The notes beneath the pieces were generated by a model. That model was given only the letters and a program-made list of their open reading frames with translations. It ran no database searches and was not told the DNA's origin. Positions 35,217 through 41,353 of a stretch of DNA of 41,353 nt are shown one piece after another. Origin of the DNA: Betaproteobacteria bacterium (lineage in GTDB: Bacteria; Pseudomonadota; Gammaproteobacteria; Burkholderiales; Rhodocyclaceae); the NCBI GenBank assembly GCA_020621865.1, contig JAHRYW010000012.1, positions 1 through 41,353 of the forward strand. Direction: 5' to 3'. Position 1 is the first letter of the stretch, and each line of letters opens with the position of its first letter. Both the position numbers and the translations under genes were made by a program.

Positions 35217-36187
35217 GGCAGGAAGATGGTGGAGCCGGTGGTCTTGCGCGCTTCGAGGTCGCGATGCGCCTGGGTGGCATCGCTCAGCGCGTAGCGCTGA
35301 TTGACCTCGATCTTCACCTGGCCGCTGCCGACGACGTCGAACAGCTCGGCGCCCAGGGCGACGAGATCCTCGCGCCTGGCGGTGTAGTTCATCAGCGTCG
35401 GCCGGGTGACGAACAGCGAGCCCTTCTGCGACAGCAGCAGCAGATCGAGCGGCGGCACCGGGCCGGAGGCGTTGCCGTAGGTGACCATCATGCCCATCGG
35501 GCGCAGGCAGTCGAGCGAGCCCATGAAGGTGTCCTTGCCGACGCCGTCATAGACGACGGCGACGCCTTCGCCGCCGGTGATTTCACGGACGCGGGCGGTG
35601 AAGTTCTCGGTGCTGTAGTTGATCACGTGGTGGCAGCCGTGCGCCTTGGCCAGCTCGGCCTTGGCCGGGGAGCCAACGGTGCCGATCACGGTGGCGCCCA
35701 GCGCGTTCGCCCACTGGCTGGCGATCAGCCCGACCCCGCCGGCGGCGGCGTGGATCAGCACGGCATCGCCCGGCTGCACACGGTAGGTCTTGCGCAGCAG
35801 GTAGGCGGCGGTCAGCCCCTGCAGCATCATCGCGGCACCGGTTTCAAAGGCGATGGCCTCCGGCAGCACGAGCAGGCGATGGGCCGGGATGTTGCGGACC
35901 TCGGCATAGGCGCCGACCGGGCCGCCGGCATAGGCGACGCGGTCGCCGACCTTGACCTCGGTGACGCCCGCCCCGACCGCCTCGACGACGCCCGCCCCTT
36001 CCAGACCGATGCCCGAGGGCAGCGGCAGCGGGTAGAGGCCGCTGCGGTGATAGGTGTCGATGTAATTGAGGCCGACCGCATGGTGGCGGACGGTTGCCTC
36101 GCCGAGGGCCGGCGCCGGCAGATCGACCGTCTCCCAGCGCAGCACTTCCGGGCCGCCGGTCTGGTGGATGCGAATGGCTTGGGTCAT
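35213..36187 (-). CDS. qor: NADPH:quinone oxidoreductase
   Basis: A 324-residue zinc-free MDR protein closely matching the QorA pattern: IRIHQTGGPEVLRWETVDLP, GLNYIDTYHRSGLYPLPLP, GLEGAGVVEAVGAGV and the nucleotide-binding HAAAGGVGLIASQWANALG. It should reduce quinones with NADPH. The ATG at 36187 has AGGAG close upstream and gives the usual family N-terminus; the open frame runs 27 codons further up but that part is unlike the family. It heads the run qor-TAXI-parA. A hairpin at 36272-36295 separates it from the upstream double-Cache gene. Confidence 0.93.
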   Translation of the reverse strand: MTQAIRIHQTGGPEVLRWETVDLPAPALGEATVRHHAVGLNYIDTYHRSGLYPLPLPSGIGLEGAGVVEAVGAGVTEVKVGDRVAYAGGPVGAYAEVRNIPAHRLLVLPEAIAFETGAAMMLQGLTAAYLLRKTYRVQPGDAVLIHAAAGGVGLIASQWANALGATVIGTVGSPAKAELAKAHGCHHVINYSTENFTARVREITGGEGVAVVYDGVGKDTFMGSLDCLRPMGMMVTYGNASGPVPPLDLLLLSQKGSLFVTRPTLMNYTARREDLVALGAELFDVVGSGQVKIEVNQRYALSDATQAHRDLEARKTTGSTIFLP

Positions 36188-36271
36188 GGCAATCTCCTCT
36201 TTGATTTTGTTCTGGGGGTGAAGAAAAGAGGTTATCACCGCGCCGTTCCGCGATCTAGCACGCTCCATGAA

Positions 36272-36295
36272 AATCGCCCCTTTTCAGGGGCGATT
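36272..36295 (-). terminator. Terminator after the double-Cache gene
   Basis: AATCGCCCCT and AGGGGCGATT form a perfect 10-bp stem with a 4-base loop. On the minus strand it is followed by TTTTC. A second perfect palindrome, GGCGCCGATCGGCGCC, lies at 36310-36325 between it and the gene. Confidence 0.8.
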
Positions 36296-36337
36296 CCGGG
36301 TACTGCCGTGGCGCCGATCGGCGCCGCATGGTCCAGC

Positions 36338-37237
36338 TTAGCGCACGTAATAGCCGACGCCGACCAGCATGTCGCCGACCTTGCGGAACATTGTGTGCTT
36401 GTTCTCAACCTGGCGGGTCACCGGATTGCGCCAGGCGTATTCGAGTTCGCCGCGATCAGTGTTGCGCAGGGCATCGACCATCAGGCGGACGATGGGCGTA
36501 CCGTTGCGGTCGGTCAGCTTGTAGCTGTTGGTGCCGACCAGGCGCGGCGAAACGCCATGGGCGCGGAACTTGCCCTCCTCGAGGTCGACCGCGAAGACGT
36601 AGAGGTCGTCTTCGATGAAGCCGCCGTTGAGGCTATTGAAATCGGCCACCGCTTTGGTTGGGTCGGCCTTCACTGCCGCCACGGCCCGGTCGAGCATGGC
36701 CATGGCCTGCTCCGGCGTCGCGCGCGGGATGTAGTAGCCGACAGCCAGCAGGCGCTCGCCGATCTTCTGGAAATGCGTGACCTTGCGTTCAGGCTTGTTG
36801 TGCTGACGGTTCAGCCAACGGTATTCGACGACGCCAGCCTTGGCGGTCTTGGCCTTTTCGAGCATTTCGGCAAAGAAGGGCGCGCCGGAAGCATCGCGCA
36901 TGTTGGTCACGTTGCGACCGATCAGCGCCGACGAGGAACCGCCGCTGGCCAGCATGACGCCGTCGGTGCTGAGCACCCAGACATAGAGTTCGCCATCGAC
37001 GAATTCGCCGGGCGCATTGAAGGCGGCAAAGGCCTTGTCGCCCTGCTGGCGGTAAGCCGTGACGGCCTTGGCCAGCAGTTCCTGGGCACGTTGCGCATCC
37101 TTGGCCACCGCTTCGCTGCCGGCGACTGCCGACTGCTTCGGCTCCTCGGCGTAAGCCGACGACAGGACCGAGGTTGACGCCACCAGGGCGAGGATTTTCA
37201 GCAGATATTTCAGCTTGGCACTGACAGTGATTCCCAC
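36338..37237 (-). CDS. Periplasmic protein with two tandem Cache domains
   Basis: A 299-residue secreted protein with a signal peptide (LLKILALVASTSVLSSAYA before EEPK). The mature part is an internal duplication of about 130 residues. Repeat one has FNAPGEFVDGELYVWVLSTD, LIGRNVTNMRDASGAPF, VEYRWLNR and KIGERLLAVGYYIPR. Repeat two has FNSLNGGFIEDDLYVFAVDL, LVGTNSYKLTDRNGTPI, LEYAWRNP and KVGDMLVGVGYYVR. Both match small Cache (sCache_2) domains, which bind small ligands such as carboxylates in chemoreceptors and kinases. There is no membrane segment beyond the signal and no output domain, so it may hand its ligand signal to a partner. Confidence 0.9.
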   Translation of the reverse strand: MGITVSAKLKYLLKILALVASTSVLSSAYAEEPKQSAVAGSEAVAKDAQRAQELLAKAVTAYRQQGDKAFAAFNAPGEFVDGELYVWVLSTDGVMLASGGSSSALIGRNVTNMRDASGAPFFAEMLEKAKTAKAGVVEYRWLNRQHNKPERKVTHFQKIGERLLAVGYYIPRATPEQAMAMLDRAVAAVKADPTKAVADFNSLNGGFIEDDLYVFAVDLEEGKFRAHGVSPRLVGTNSYKLTDRNGTPIVRLMVDALRNTDRGELEYAWRNPVTRQVENKHTMFRKVGDMLVGVGYYVR

Positions 37238-37306
37238 AGCAATTCCCCTATAAGAATTAAGGTTAACGTACTAATGCTAGCAAGCCGGAAGGTCTAGCGT
37301 CTTGAC

Positions 37307-38080
37307 TTAACGCAAATCTCCGGTTTTCACGACCAAACGCAGCCAGGCCAGGCCCAGCCACTCATGCAGGGCGTAATAAGAACGCTGCAGCGCGCTGGCC
37401 CGCGGCAGAAAATCGAGCCAGATCGGCGCCCCGCCGTCGCCGCCCATGAAATAGGTCGGCGCGGGGATGACTTCCAGCCCGGCCGCCCGAAACAGCGCTG
37501 CCGCGCGCGGCATGTGGAAGGCCTGGGTGACCAGCACGATGCGCCGGATGCCGACCGCCTTGAGGATTTCAGCCGACATCGCCGCATTGTCGGCGGTGTC
37601 CTGCGAACGATTTTCCTGCCAGCGCACCGGCACGCCGAATTCGTTGGCCAGTATGCCGGCCATCGCTTCGGCCTCGCTGCGCGTGGCGTTGATCGGCCGG
37701 CCACCGCTGACCAGCACCGGCAGCGCGAAGCGGCGGGCGACGGCGGCGCCGTAGCGGGTGCGGACCAGGGTCCGCTCGTTGGCGGTATCGCCGCCGTACT
37801 CGGCGGCCTCCAGCAACAGGCCACTGCCCAGCACAACGACCGCCTGCGCCCCGGCCGGGTCTTCCAGCACCGGGCCGGCCCGGCTTTCCAGCGAACGCAA
37901 CAGGCTGTCAGCAACCAGCGGCAGCGACTGCAGGACGAGCAGCGCGGTGGCCAGCACGGCCAGGCCGAAAGCCCAGCGCCGCCGGCGAAACAAGCCGGCC
38001 ACGCCAAGCAGCGCCAGGCCGTTGGCGGGCGGCAGCAGCAGGGTGCCGAGCAGGGTTTTGAACAGCCAGGCCAGGGACAT
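37307..38080 (-). CDS. YdcF/ElyC-like DUF218 membrane protein
   Basis: A 257-residue protein with two N-terminal hydrophobic segments (LLGTLLLPPANGLALLGV and FGLAVLATALLVLQSLPLV), then a DUF218 domain: AVVVLGSGLL, LVSGGRPIN, RSQDTADNA and IVLVTQAFHMPRAAALFRA. Related proteins (YdcF, SanA, ElyC) act in envelope and peptidoglycan or lipid-carrier metabolism. I prefer the ATG at 38080; an in-frame TTG at 38092 is also possible and neither has a strong ribosome-binding site. It follows uvrD on the same strand across a gap holding a repeat copy. Confidence 0.87.
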   Translation of the reverse strand: MSLAWLFKTLLGTLLLPPANGLALLGVAGLFRRRRWAFGLAVLATALLVLQSLPLVADSLLRSLESRAGPVLEDPAGAQAVVVLGSGLLLEAAEYGGDTANERTLVRTRYGAAVARRFALPVLVSGGRPINATRSEAEAMAGILANEFGVPVRWQENRSQDTADNAAMSAEILKAVGIRRIVLVTQAFHMPRAAALFRAAGLEVIPAPTYFMGGDGGAPIWLDFLPRASALQRSYYALHEWLGLAWLRLVVKTGDLR

Positions 38081-38129
38081 GGTGACGATCAATCGCCGTG
38101 CAACAGGTTATAAACGCCCCCGGAGCCAC

Positions 38130-38176
38130 GGCCAAAATTTCAAATTTGGCCGTTTTTTCGGGGCGACCGCAGCATT
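38130..38176 (-). repeat. Dispersed ATGCTACGGTC element, copy 7
   Basis: The minus-strand order is GAATGCTGCGGTCGCCCCG, AAAAAA, CGGCCAAATTTG, AAATTTTGGCC. The core has one change (TGCGG for TACGG). It starts 2 bases after the uvrD stop, in sense orientation. Confidence 0.8.
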
Positions 38177-38178
38177 CT

Positions 38179-40317
38179 TCAGACCGGCATCAGTTTGGCA
38201 TATTCCAGCGCCAGCCACTTCATGCCGACGGCACCAAAATTGACCTGGACCCGCGCATCGGCGCCGCGCCCCTCGGTGGAAACGATGACGCCGAGGCCGA
38301 ACTTGGCATGCTCGACCGACTGGCCGATGCGCAGCCCGCCGGCTGCCACCGGCTCGGCATAGCCACCGCCGAAGGAACCGAAAGCCGGCACCGCCGACTC
38401 GGCCTTCTTGTTCAGCTTGCGCATCAGGTGTTCGGGAATCTCGTCGAGGAAGCTCGACGGCACGCAGTAGCGCGTCTGGCCGTGCAGCATCCGGGTCTGC
38501 GCGCAGGAGACATAGAGGCGCTGGCGGGCGCGGGTCACCGCGACGTACATCAGGCGGCGCTCTTCCTCAACACCGTCCTTGCCCTCATTGACCGAATTCT
38601 CGTGCGGGAACAAGCCCTGCTCCAGGCCAGTGATGAAGACGACGTCGAACTCCAGGCCCTTGGCGGCATGCACCGACATCAGTTGGACCGCCTCCTGGCC
38701 CTCGCCGGCCTGATGCTCGCCGGCCTCCAGCGAGGCATGGGCGAGGAAGGAAGCCAGCGCGCCGCCTTCGCCGATGGCGCCCTCGTCGTCGATGAAGGTG
38801 GCGGCGGCATTGATCAGTTCGTCGAGGTTCTCCAGCCGCTCCTGGCCTTCCTTCTCGACCCGGTAGTGCTGGGCCAGCCCGGATTTTTCAATGACATGCT
38901 CGATGATCTCGGGCAGCGGCAGATTGGCCGTCTCGCTGCGCAAGGCTTCGACCAGCCGGATGAAGGCACCGACCGTCTGGCCGGCCTTGCCGGTCAGCGA
39001 AGCGGCGGCGTTGTACAGGCTGCTGTTGCACTGATGGGCGGTGGCTTGCAGGTTCTCCAGCGAGCGGGCACCGATGCCGCGGGTCGGAAAATTGACGACG
39101 CGCAGGAAGGCAGTGTCGTCGTCCGGGTTGCCGAGCAGGCGCAGGTAGGCCAGCGCGTGCTTGATTTCCTGCCGCTCGAAGAAGCGCAATCCGCCATAGA
39201 CCTTGTACGGCACGCCCTTGGTGAACAGCTCGTGTTCGAGCACCCGCGACTGGGCGTTGGAGCGGTAGAGCAGCGCCACCTGCGTCGGCGACACGCCGTC
39301 GCGGACCAATTCGCGGATCTCGTCGACCACGAAGCGCGCCTCGTCGAGGTCGGAATAAGCCTCGAAGGCACGGATCGGCTCGCCATCGCCGGCATCGGTC
39401 CACAGGTTCTTGCCCAAGCGCTCGCGGTTGTTCTTGATGATCGCGTTGGCGGCGGCCAGGATGTTGCCGTGCGAACGGTAGTTCTGTTCCAGGCGGATGA
39501 CGTTGGGGCCGGCGTAGTCGCGCTCGAATTCGCGCATGTTGCCGACCTCTGCGCCGCGGAAGCGGTAAATCGACTGGTCGTCGTCGCCCACCGCGAACAT
39601 GTTCGCCCCGCCGCCGGCCAGCAATTTCAGCCAGGCGTACTGCAGCACGTTGGTGTCCTGGAACTCGTCGACCAGGATGTGGCGGAAGCGCTGCTGGTAA
39701 TGCGCCCGCAAAGGTTCGTTGCGCTGCAGCAATTCATAGCAACGCAACAGCAGTTCGGCGAAGTCACAAACGCCTTCGCGATTGCACTGGGTCTCGTATT
39801 CGGCGTAGATCTCGACGCGCTTTTGCGTGTAATTGTCGTAGGCCTCGGCCTGCGCCGCCCGCACGCCCTGCTCCTTGTGGGCGTTGATGAAATGGCACAA
39901 CTCGCGCGGCGGATACTTCTCGTCGTCGATGTTCAGATTCTTCAGCAGGCGCTTGACCATGGCCAATTGATCCGCCGAATCAAGGATCTGGAAGGTCTGC
40001 GGCAGCCCGGCCTCGCGATAATGGGCGCGCAGCAGGCGGTTGCACAGGCCGTGAAAAGTCCCGATCCACATGCCGCGCACGTTGATCGGCACCAGCGACG
40101 ACAGGCGCGCCGTCATCTCCTTGGCCGCCTTGTTGGTGAAAGTAACCGCCAGCACGCCGTGCGGCCCGACCTGGCCGGTCGAGATCAGCCAGGCGATGCG
40201 CGTCGTCAGCACACGGGTCTTACCACTACCCGCCCCGGCGAGAATCAGCGCATGCACCGCTGGCAACGTAACCGCCTGAAGTTGCGGGGAATTAAGATTG
40301 GCAAGGAGATCGGACAT
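38179..40317 (-). CDS. uvrD: DNA helicase II
   Basis: A 712-residue superfamily 1A helicase, close to the E. coli UvrD length of 720. The Walker A motif AGAGSGKT is at 27-34; other motifs seen are TFTNKAAKEM (Ia), DEFQDTN (II), GDDDQSIYRFRGA (III), LEQNYRS (IV), VQLMSVHAAKGLEFDVVF (V) and VAVTRARQ (VI). The C-terminal region VEHAKFGLGVIVSTEGRG is the Tudor-like domain typical of UvrD/PcrA and absent from Rep. It unwinds DNA in nucleotide excision and mismatch repair. I did not find an SOS (LexA) box in the upstream 200 bases. It is divergent from the small gene at 40530. Confidence 0.95.
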   Translation of the reverse strand: MSDLLANLNSPQLQAVTLPAVHALILAGAGSGKTRVLTTRIAWLISTGQVGPHGVLAVTFTNKAAKEMTARLSSLVPINVRGMWIGTFHGLCNRLLRAHYREAGLPQTFQILDSADQLAMVKRLLKNLNIDDEKYPPRELCHFINAHKEQGVRAAQAEAYDNYTQKRVEIYAEYETQCNREGVCDFAELLLRCYELLQRNEPLRAHYQQRFRHILVDEFQDTNVLQYAWLKLLAGGGANMFAVGDDDQSIYRFRGAEVGNMREFERDYAGPNVIRLEQNYRSHGNILAAANAIIKNNRERLGKNLWTDAGDGEPIRAFEAYSDLDEARFVVDEIRELVRDGVSPTQVALLYRSNAQSRVLEHELFTKGVPYKVYGGLRFFERQEIKHALAYLRLLGNPDDDTAFLRVVNFPTRGIGARSLENLQATAHQCNSSLYNAAASLTGKAGQTVGAFIRLVEALRSETANLPLPEIIEHVIEKSGLAQHYRVEKEGQERLENLDELINAAATFIDDEGAIGEGGALASFLAHASLEAGEHQAGEGQEAVQLMSVHAAKGLEFDVVFITGLEQGLFPHENSVNEGKDGVEEERRLMYVAVTRARQRLYVSCAQTRMLHGQTRYCVPSSFLDEIPEHLMRKLNKKAESAVPAFGSFGGGYAEPVAAGGLRIGQSVEHAKFGLGVIVSTEGRGADARVQVNFGAVGMKWLALEYAKLMPV

Positions 40318-40353
40318 GAGGGAAGAATATGCTCCAAAGGCCAGCCAGGTAAA

Positions 40354-40366
40354 TTGGTCTGACCAA
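40354..40366. promoter_or_regulatory. GntR-type operator-like palindrome
   Basis: TTGGTCTGACCAA, with AT-rich flanks, is a perfect 13-base palindrome in the 212-bp divergent gap between uvrD and the gene at 40530. It closely matches operators of the FadR/PdhR group of GntR regulators (TGGT-N3-ACCA). A second dyad, CGTTGC-N6-GCAACG, follows at 40369-40386. No such regulator is encoded in the window. Confidence 0.45.
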
Positions 40367-40529
40367 ATCGTTGCATTTGCGCAACGCAGGCGACAAAAAC
40401 ATGCATTTTTTCACAGACGAGCAACTGGCGCACACGTATACTTCAATTAAAAATATTGCAGTGCACAAAACCTTTTGCCCACAAGGCAGTCTTACCCTGA
40501 GCGGATACCCCGCCATGAAGGAGAGCAGC

Positions 40530-40880
40530 ATGAACAACATGAACGCACCGAAGATCCTCCCGTGGATCGCCCGCAAGGCCGGGATCAGCGACGAACTGGC
40601 CCTCAAGCTGTGGCGCCGTGCCGTCAGCGAAGCCGAATACCTGACCGGCAAGGCCGAAGGCTCGAACTACTGGGGCCTGGCCGTCGAACGCTTCCTCGCC
40701 ATCGTCGAGGACGAAGTCGGCAACGCCCCGGCCTACAGCCTGACCCCCGCCCCGCAACTATCCTGGATGTGGCGCCACCAGACCCGCATGTCCCTGCTTT
40801 CCTTGATGGCGGCGCAGAACGCCTACAAATGCTGGCAGAGCACCTGGGGCAATGTTTACGGTCCGAAAAGAGCGGCCTGA
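40530..40880 (+). CDS. Small protein of unknown function
   Basis: A 116-residue soluble protein with no motif I can name. It is helical in character and begins MNNMNAPKILPWIARKAGI, with ELALKLWRRAVSEAEYLTG in the middle and an aromatic C-terminal part (LSWMWRHQTRMSLLSLM, then NAYKCWQSTWG). I chose the ATG at 40530 because AAGGAG precedes it by 7 bases; the frame is open further upstream. A strong hairpin and T-run follow at 40902-40943. The context, a clear promoter-sized gap with a GntR-like operator, suggests a separately regulated gene, possibly linked to carbon state. Confidence 0.75.
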   Translation: MNNMNAPKILPWIARKAGISDELALKLWRRAVSEAEYLTGKAEGSNYWGLAVERFLAIVEDEVGNAPAYSLTPAPQLSWMWRHQTRMSLLSLMAAQNAYKCWQSTWGNVYGPKRAA

Positions 40881-40901
40881 CGGGGTAGCACGGTTCAAAA
40901 A

Positions 40902-40943
40902 GCGGCGGTTGGCGGGCGTGCAGGCCTGGCAACCGCCGTTTTT
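40902..40943 (+). terminator. Terminator after the small unknown gene
   Basis: GCGGCGGTTG and CAACCGCC(G) form a 9-bp or longer stem around an 18-base loop, followed by TTTTTTAC. Confidence 0.85.
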
Positions 40944-41353
40944 ACATCTGAGGCTTGGGGCTTTTCTGAAGCTGTGTTTTCCGCGCTTGAGGCGCGTCTC
41001 ACTTTTTCTTGCTTCGCCAAGAAAAAGTAAGCAAAAAGAAGGCGACCCCCGGGTCGGCGCCGGCTTCGCCGGTCCCTTGCGCTACTCGGTGTGCCGGGCG
41101 GCTGCGGAACTCGGGGCTTCGCCCCTCAAACAGTCCTCGCCGAAAGCCCCCGGCCCGCCTGCGTTGCTCAGCGCCTCTCAGGGGGACCCGAAAGGCGTCC
41201 GGACTCGGACAGCAGCTAGAGAATTGGAATGCTACGGTCGGGCCTAAAAAAGGCCAAAATTTGAAATTTCCCAGCCTGGCCACGGATGTTTTTCCGGGCC
41301 CCTTGGGAGGCGCCGAGCAACGCAGGCGTTGGCGGAAAAAGGGCGAGGACTGT
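40944..41353. repeat. Gene-free repeat-rich region to the window end
   Basis: No gene is supported in these 410 bases. They hold the inverted repeat ACTTTTTCTTG/CAAGAAAAAGT (41000-41027), a hairpin GGGGCTTCGCCCC (41113-41125), and two copies of one block facing each other: 41130-41190 and, reverse complemented, 41294-41353. Both copies begin ACAGTCCTCGCC and share GCCTGCGTTGCTC and GCGCCTC. From memory this resembles long intergenic repeats common in betaproteobacteria; I could not check it. Short open frames here have no ribosome-binding site or recognisable product. Confidence 0.6.
41227..41271 (+). repeat. Dispersed ATGCTACGGTC element, copy 8
   Basis: GGAATGCTACGGTCGGGCCT, AAAAA, AGGCCAAAATTTGAAATTT. 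The stem is GGCCT/AGGCC. It lies between the two convergent copies of the terminal block. Confidence 0.85.

Noticed and set aside
38098..40362. Long plus-strand open frame (754 codons) opposite uvrD
   Set aside because: It is a shadow of uvrD, whose helicase motifs are complete on the minus strand.
40318..40529. A LexA (SOS) box for uvrD
   Set aside because: No CTGT-N8-ACAG-like site was found by eye in the gap.
1..41353. tRNA or rRNA genes, CRISPR arrays, insertion sequences, prophage
   Set aside because: No cloverleaf or rRNA sequence, no regularly spaced direct repeats, and no transposase, integrase or phage genes were seen on either strand. The dispersed repeats are not spaced as an array.

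Overview
The window is high-GC (roughly 64%, estimated by eye), gene-dense bacterial chromosome. Gene content points to a betaproteobacterium, most likely Rhodocyclales (a Dechloromonas/Azonexus-like organism). The signs are ahpC-ahpF next to inorganic-carbon genes, many c-di-GMP and chemotaxis proteins, NDH-2, and a TAXI-type binding protein in an operon with a ParA ATPase. This placement is inference from gene content; no rRNA or tRNA gene is present to fix it. I saw no IS element, prophage, plasmid gene or CRISPR array.

Layout. 1-2088 (+): the end of ahpC, then ahpF (peroxide reduction). 2096-11048 (-): five tightly coupled genes in the order NuoM-like, dabA, NuoL-like (DabB-like), NuoM-like, NuoM-like. 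Together they look like an expanded DAB inorganic-carbon uptake complex with four proton-channel-type subunits and no peripheral complex I arm. 11241-11840 (+): a second 2-Cys peroxiredoxin, divergent from that operon, with a good sigma70-like promoter. 11973-14173 (+): an HTH-receiver protein and a membrane-free chemoreceptor. 14253-17711 (-): dnaE. 17858-20416 (-): a GGDEF-EAL enzyme with a periplasmic CxxCH haem-type sensor domain. 20568-22192 (+): a BNR/sialidase-like secreted protein and a small membrane protein. 22170-22970 (-): a double-receiver protein. 23031-24323 (-): flavodoxin-family protein and pirin, divergent from a LysR regulator (24429-25340, +). 25422-31710 (+): MDR oxidoreductase, periplasmic binding protein, DedA-rhodanese fusion, hybrid histidine kinase, EAL-only protein. 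31747-36187 (-): qor, TAXI protein, ParA-like ATPase, NDH-2. 36338-40317 (-): double-Cache protein, YdcF-like protein, uvrD. 40530-40880 (+): a small unknown protein. 40881-41353: non-coding repeat-rich DNA.

The two most notable things are (i) the dab cluster, which pairs a DUF2309/DabA protein carrying all four expected zinc-site residues with four antiporter-like subunits, one of which has Arg in place of the usual channel Lys; and (ii) a dispersed element of about 45 bp with the core ATGCTACGGTC followed by a small A-loop hairpin and GGCCAAAATCGAAATT. It occurs about eight times. Four copies begin within about 20 nt after a stop codon, in the sense direction of the preceding gene, and two lie in frame inside dabA so that the repeat is translated.
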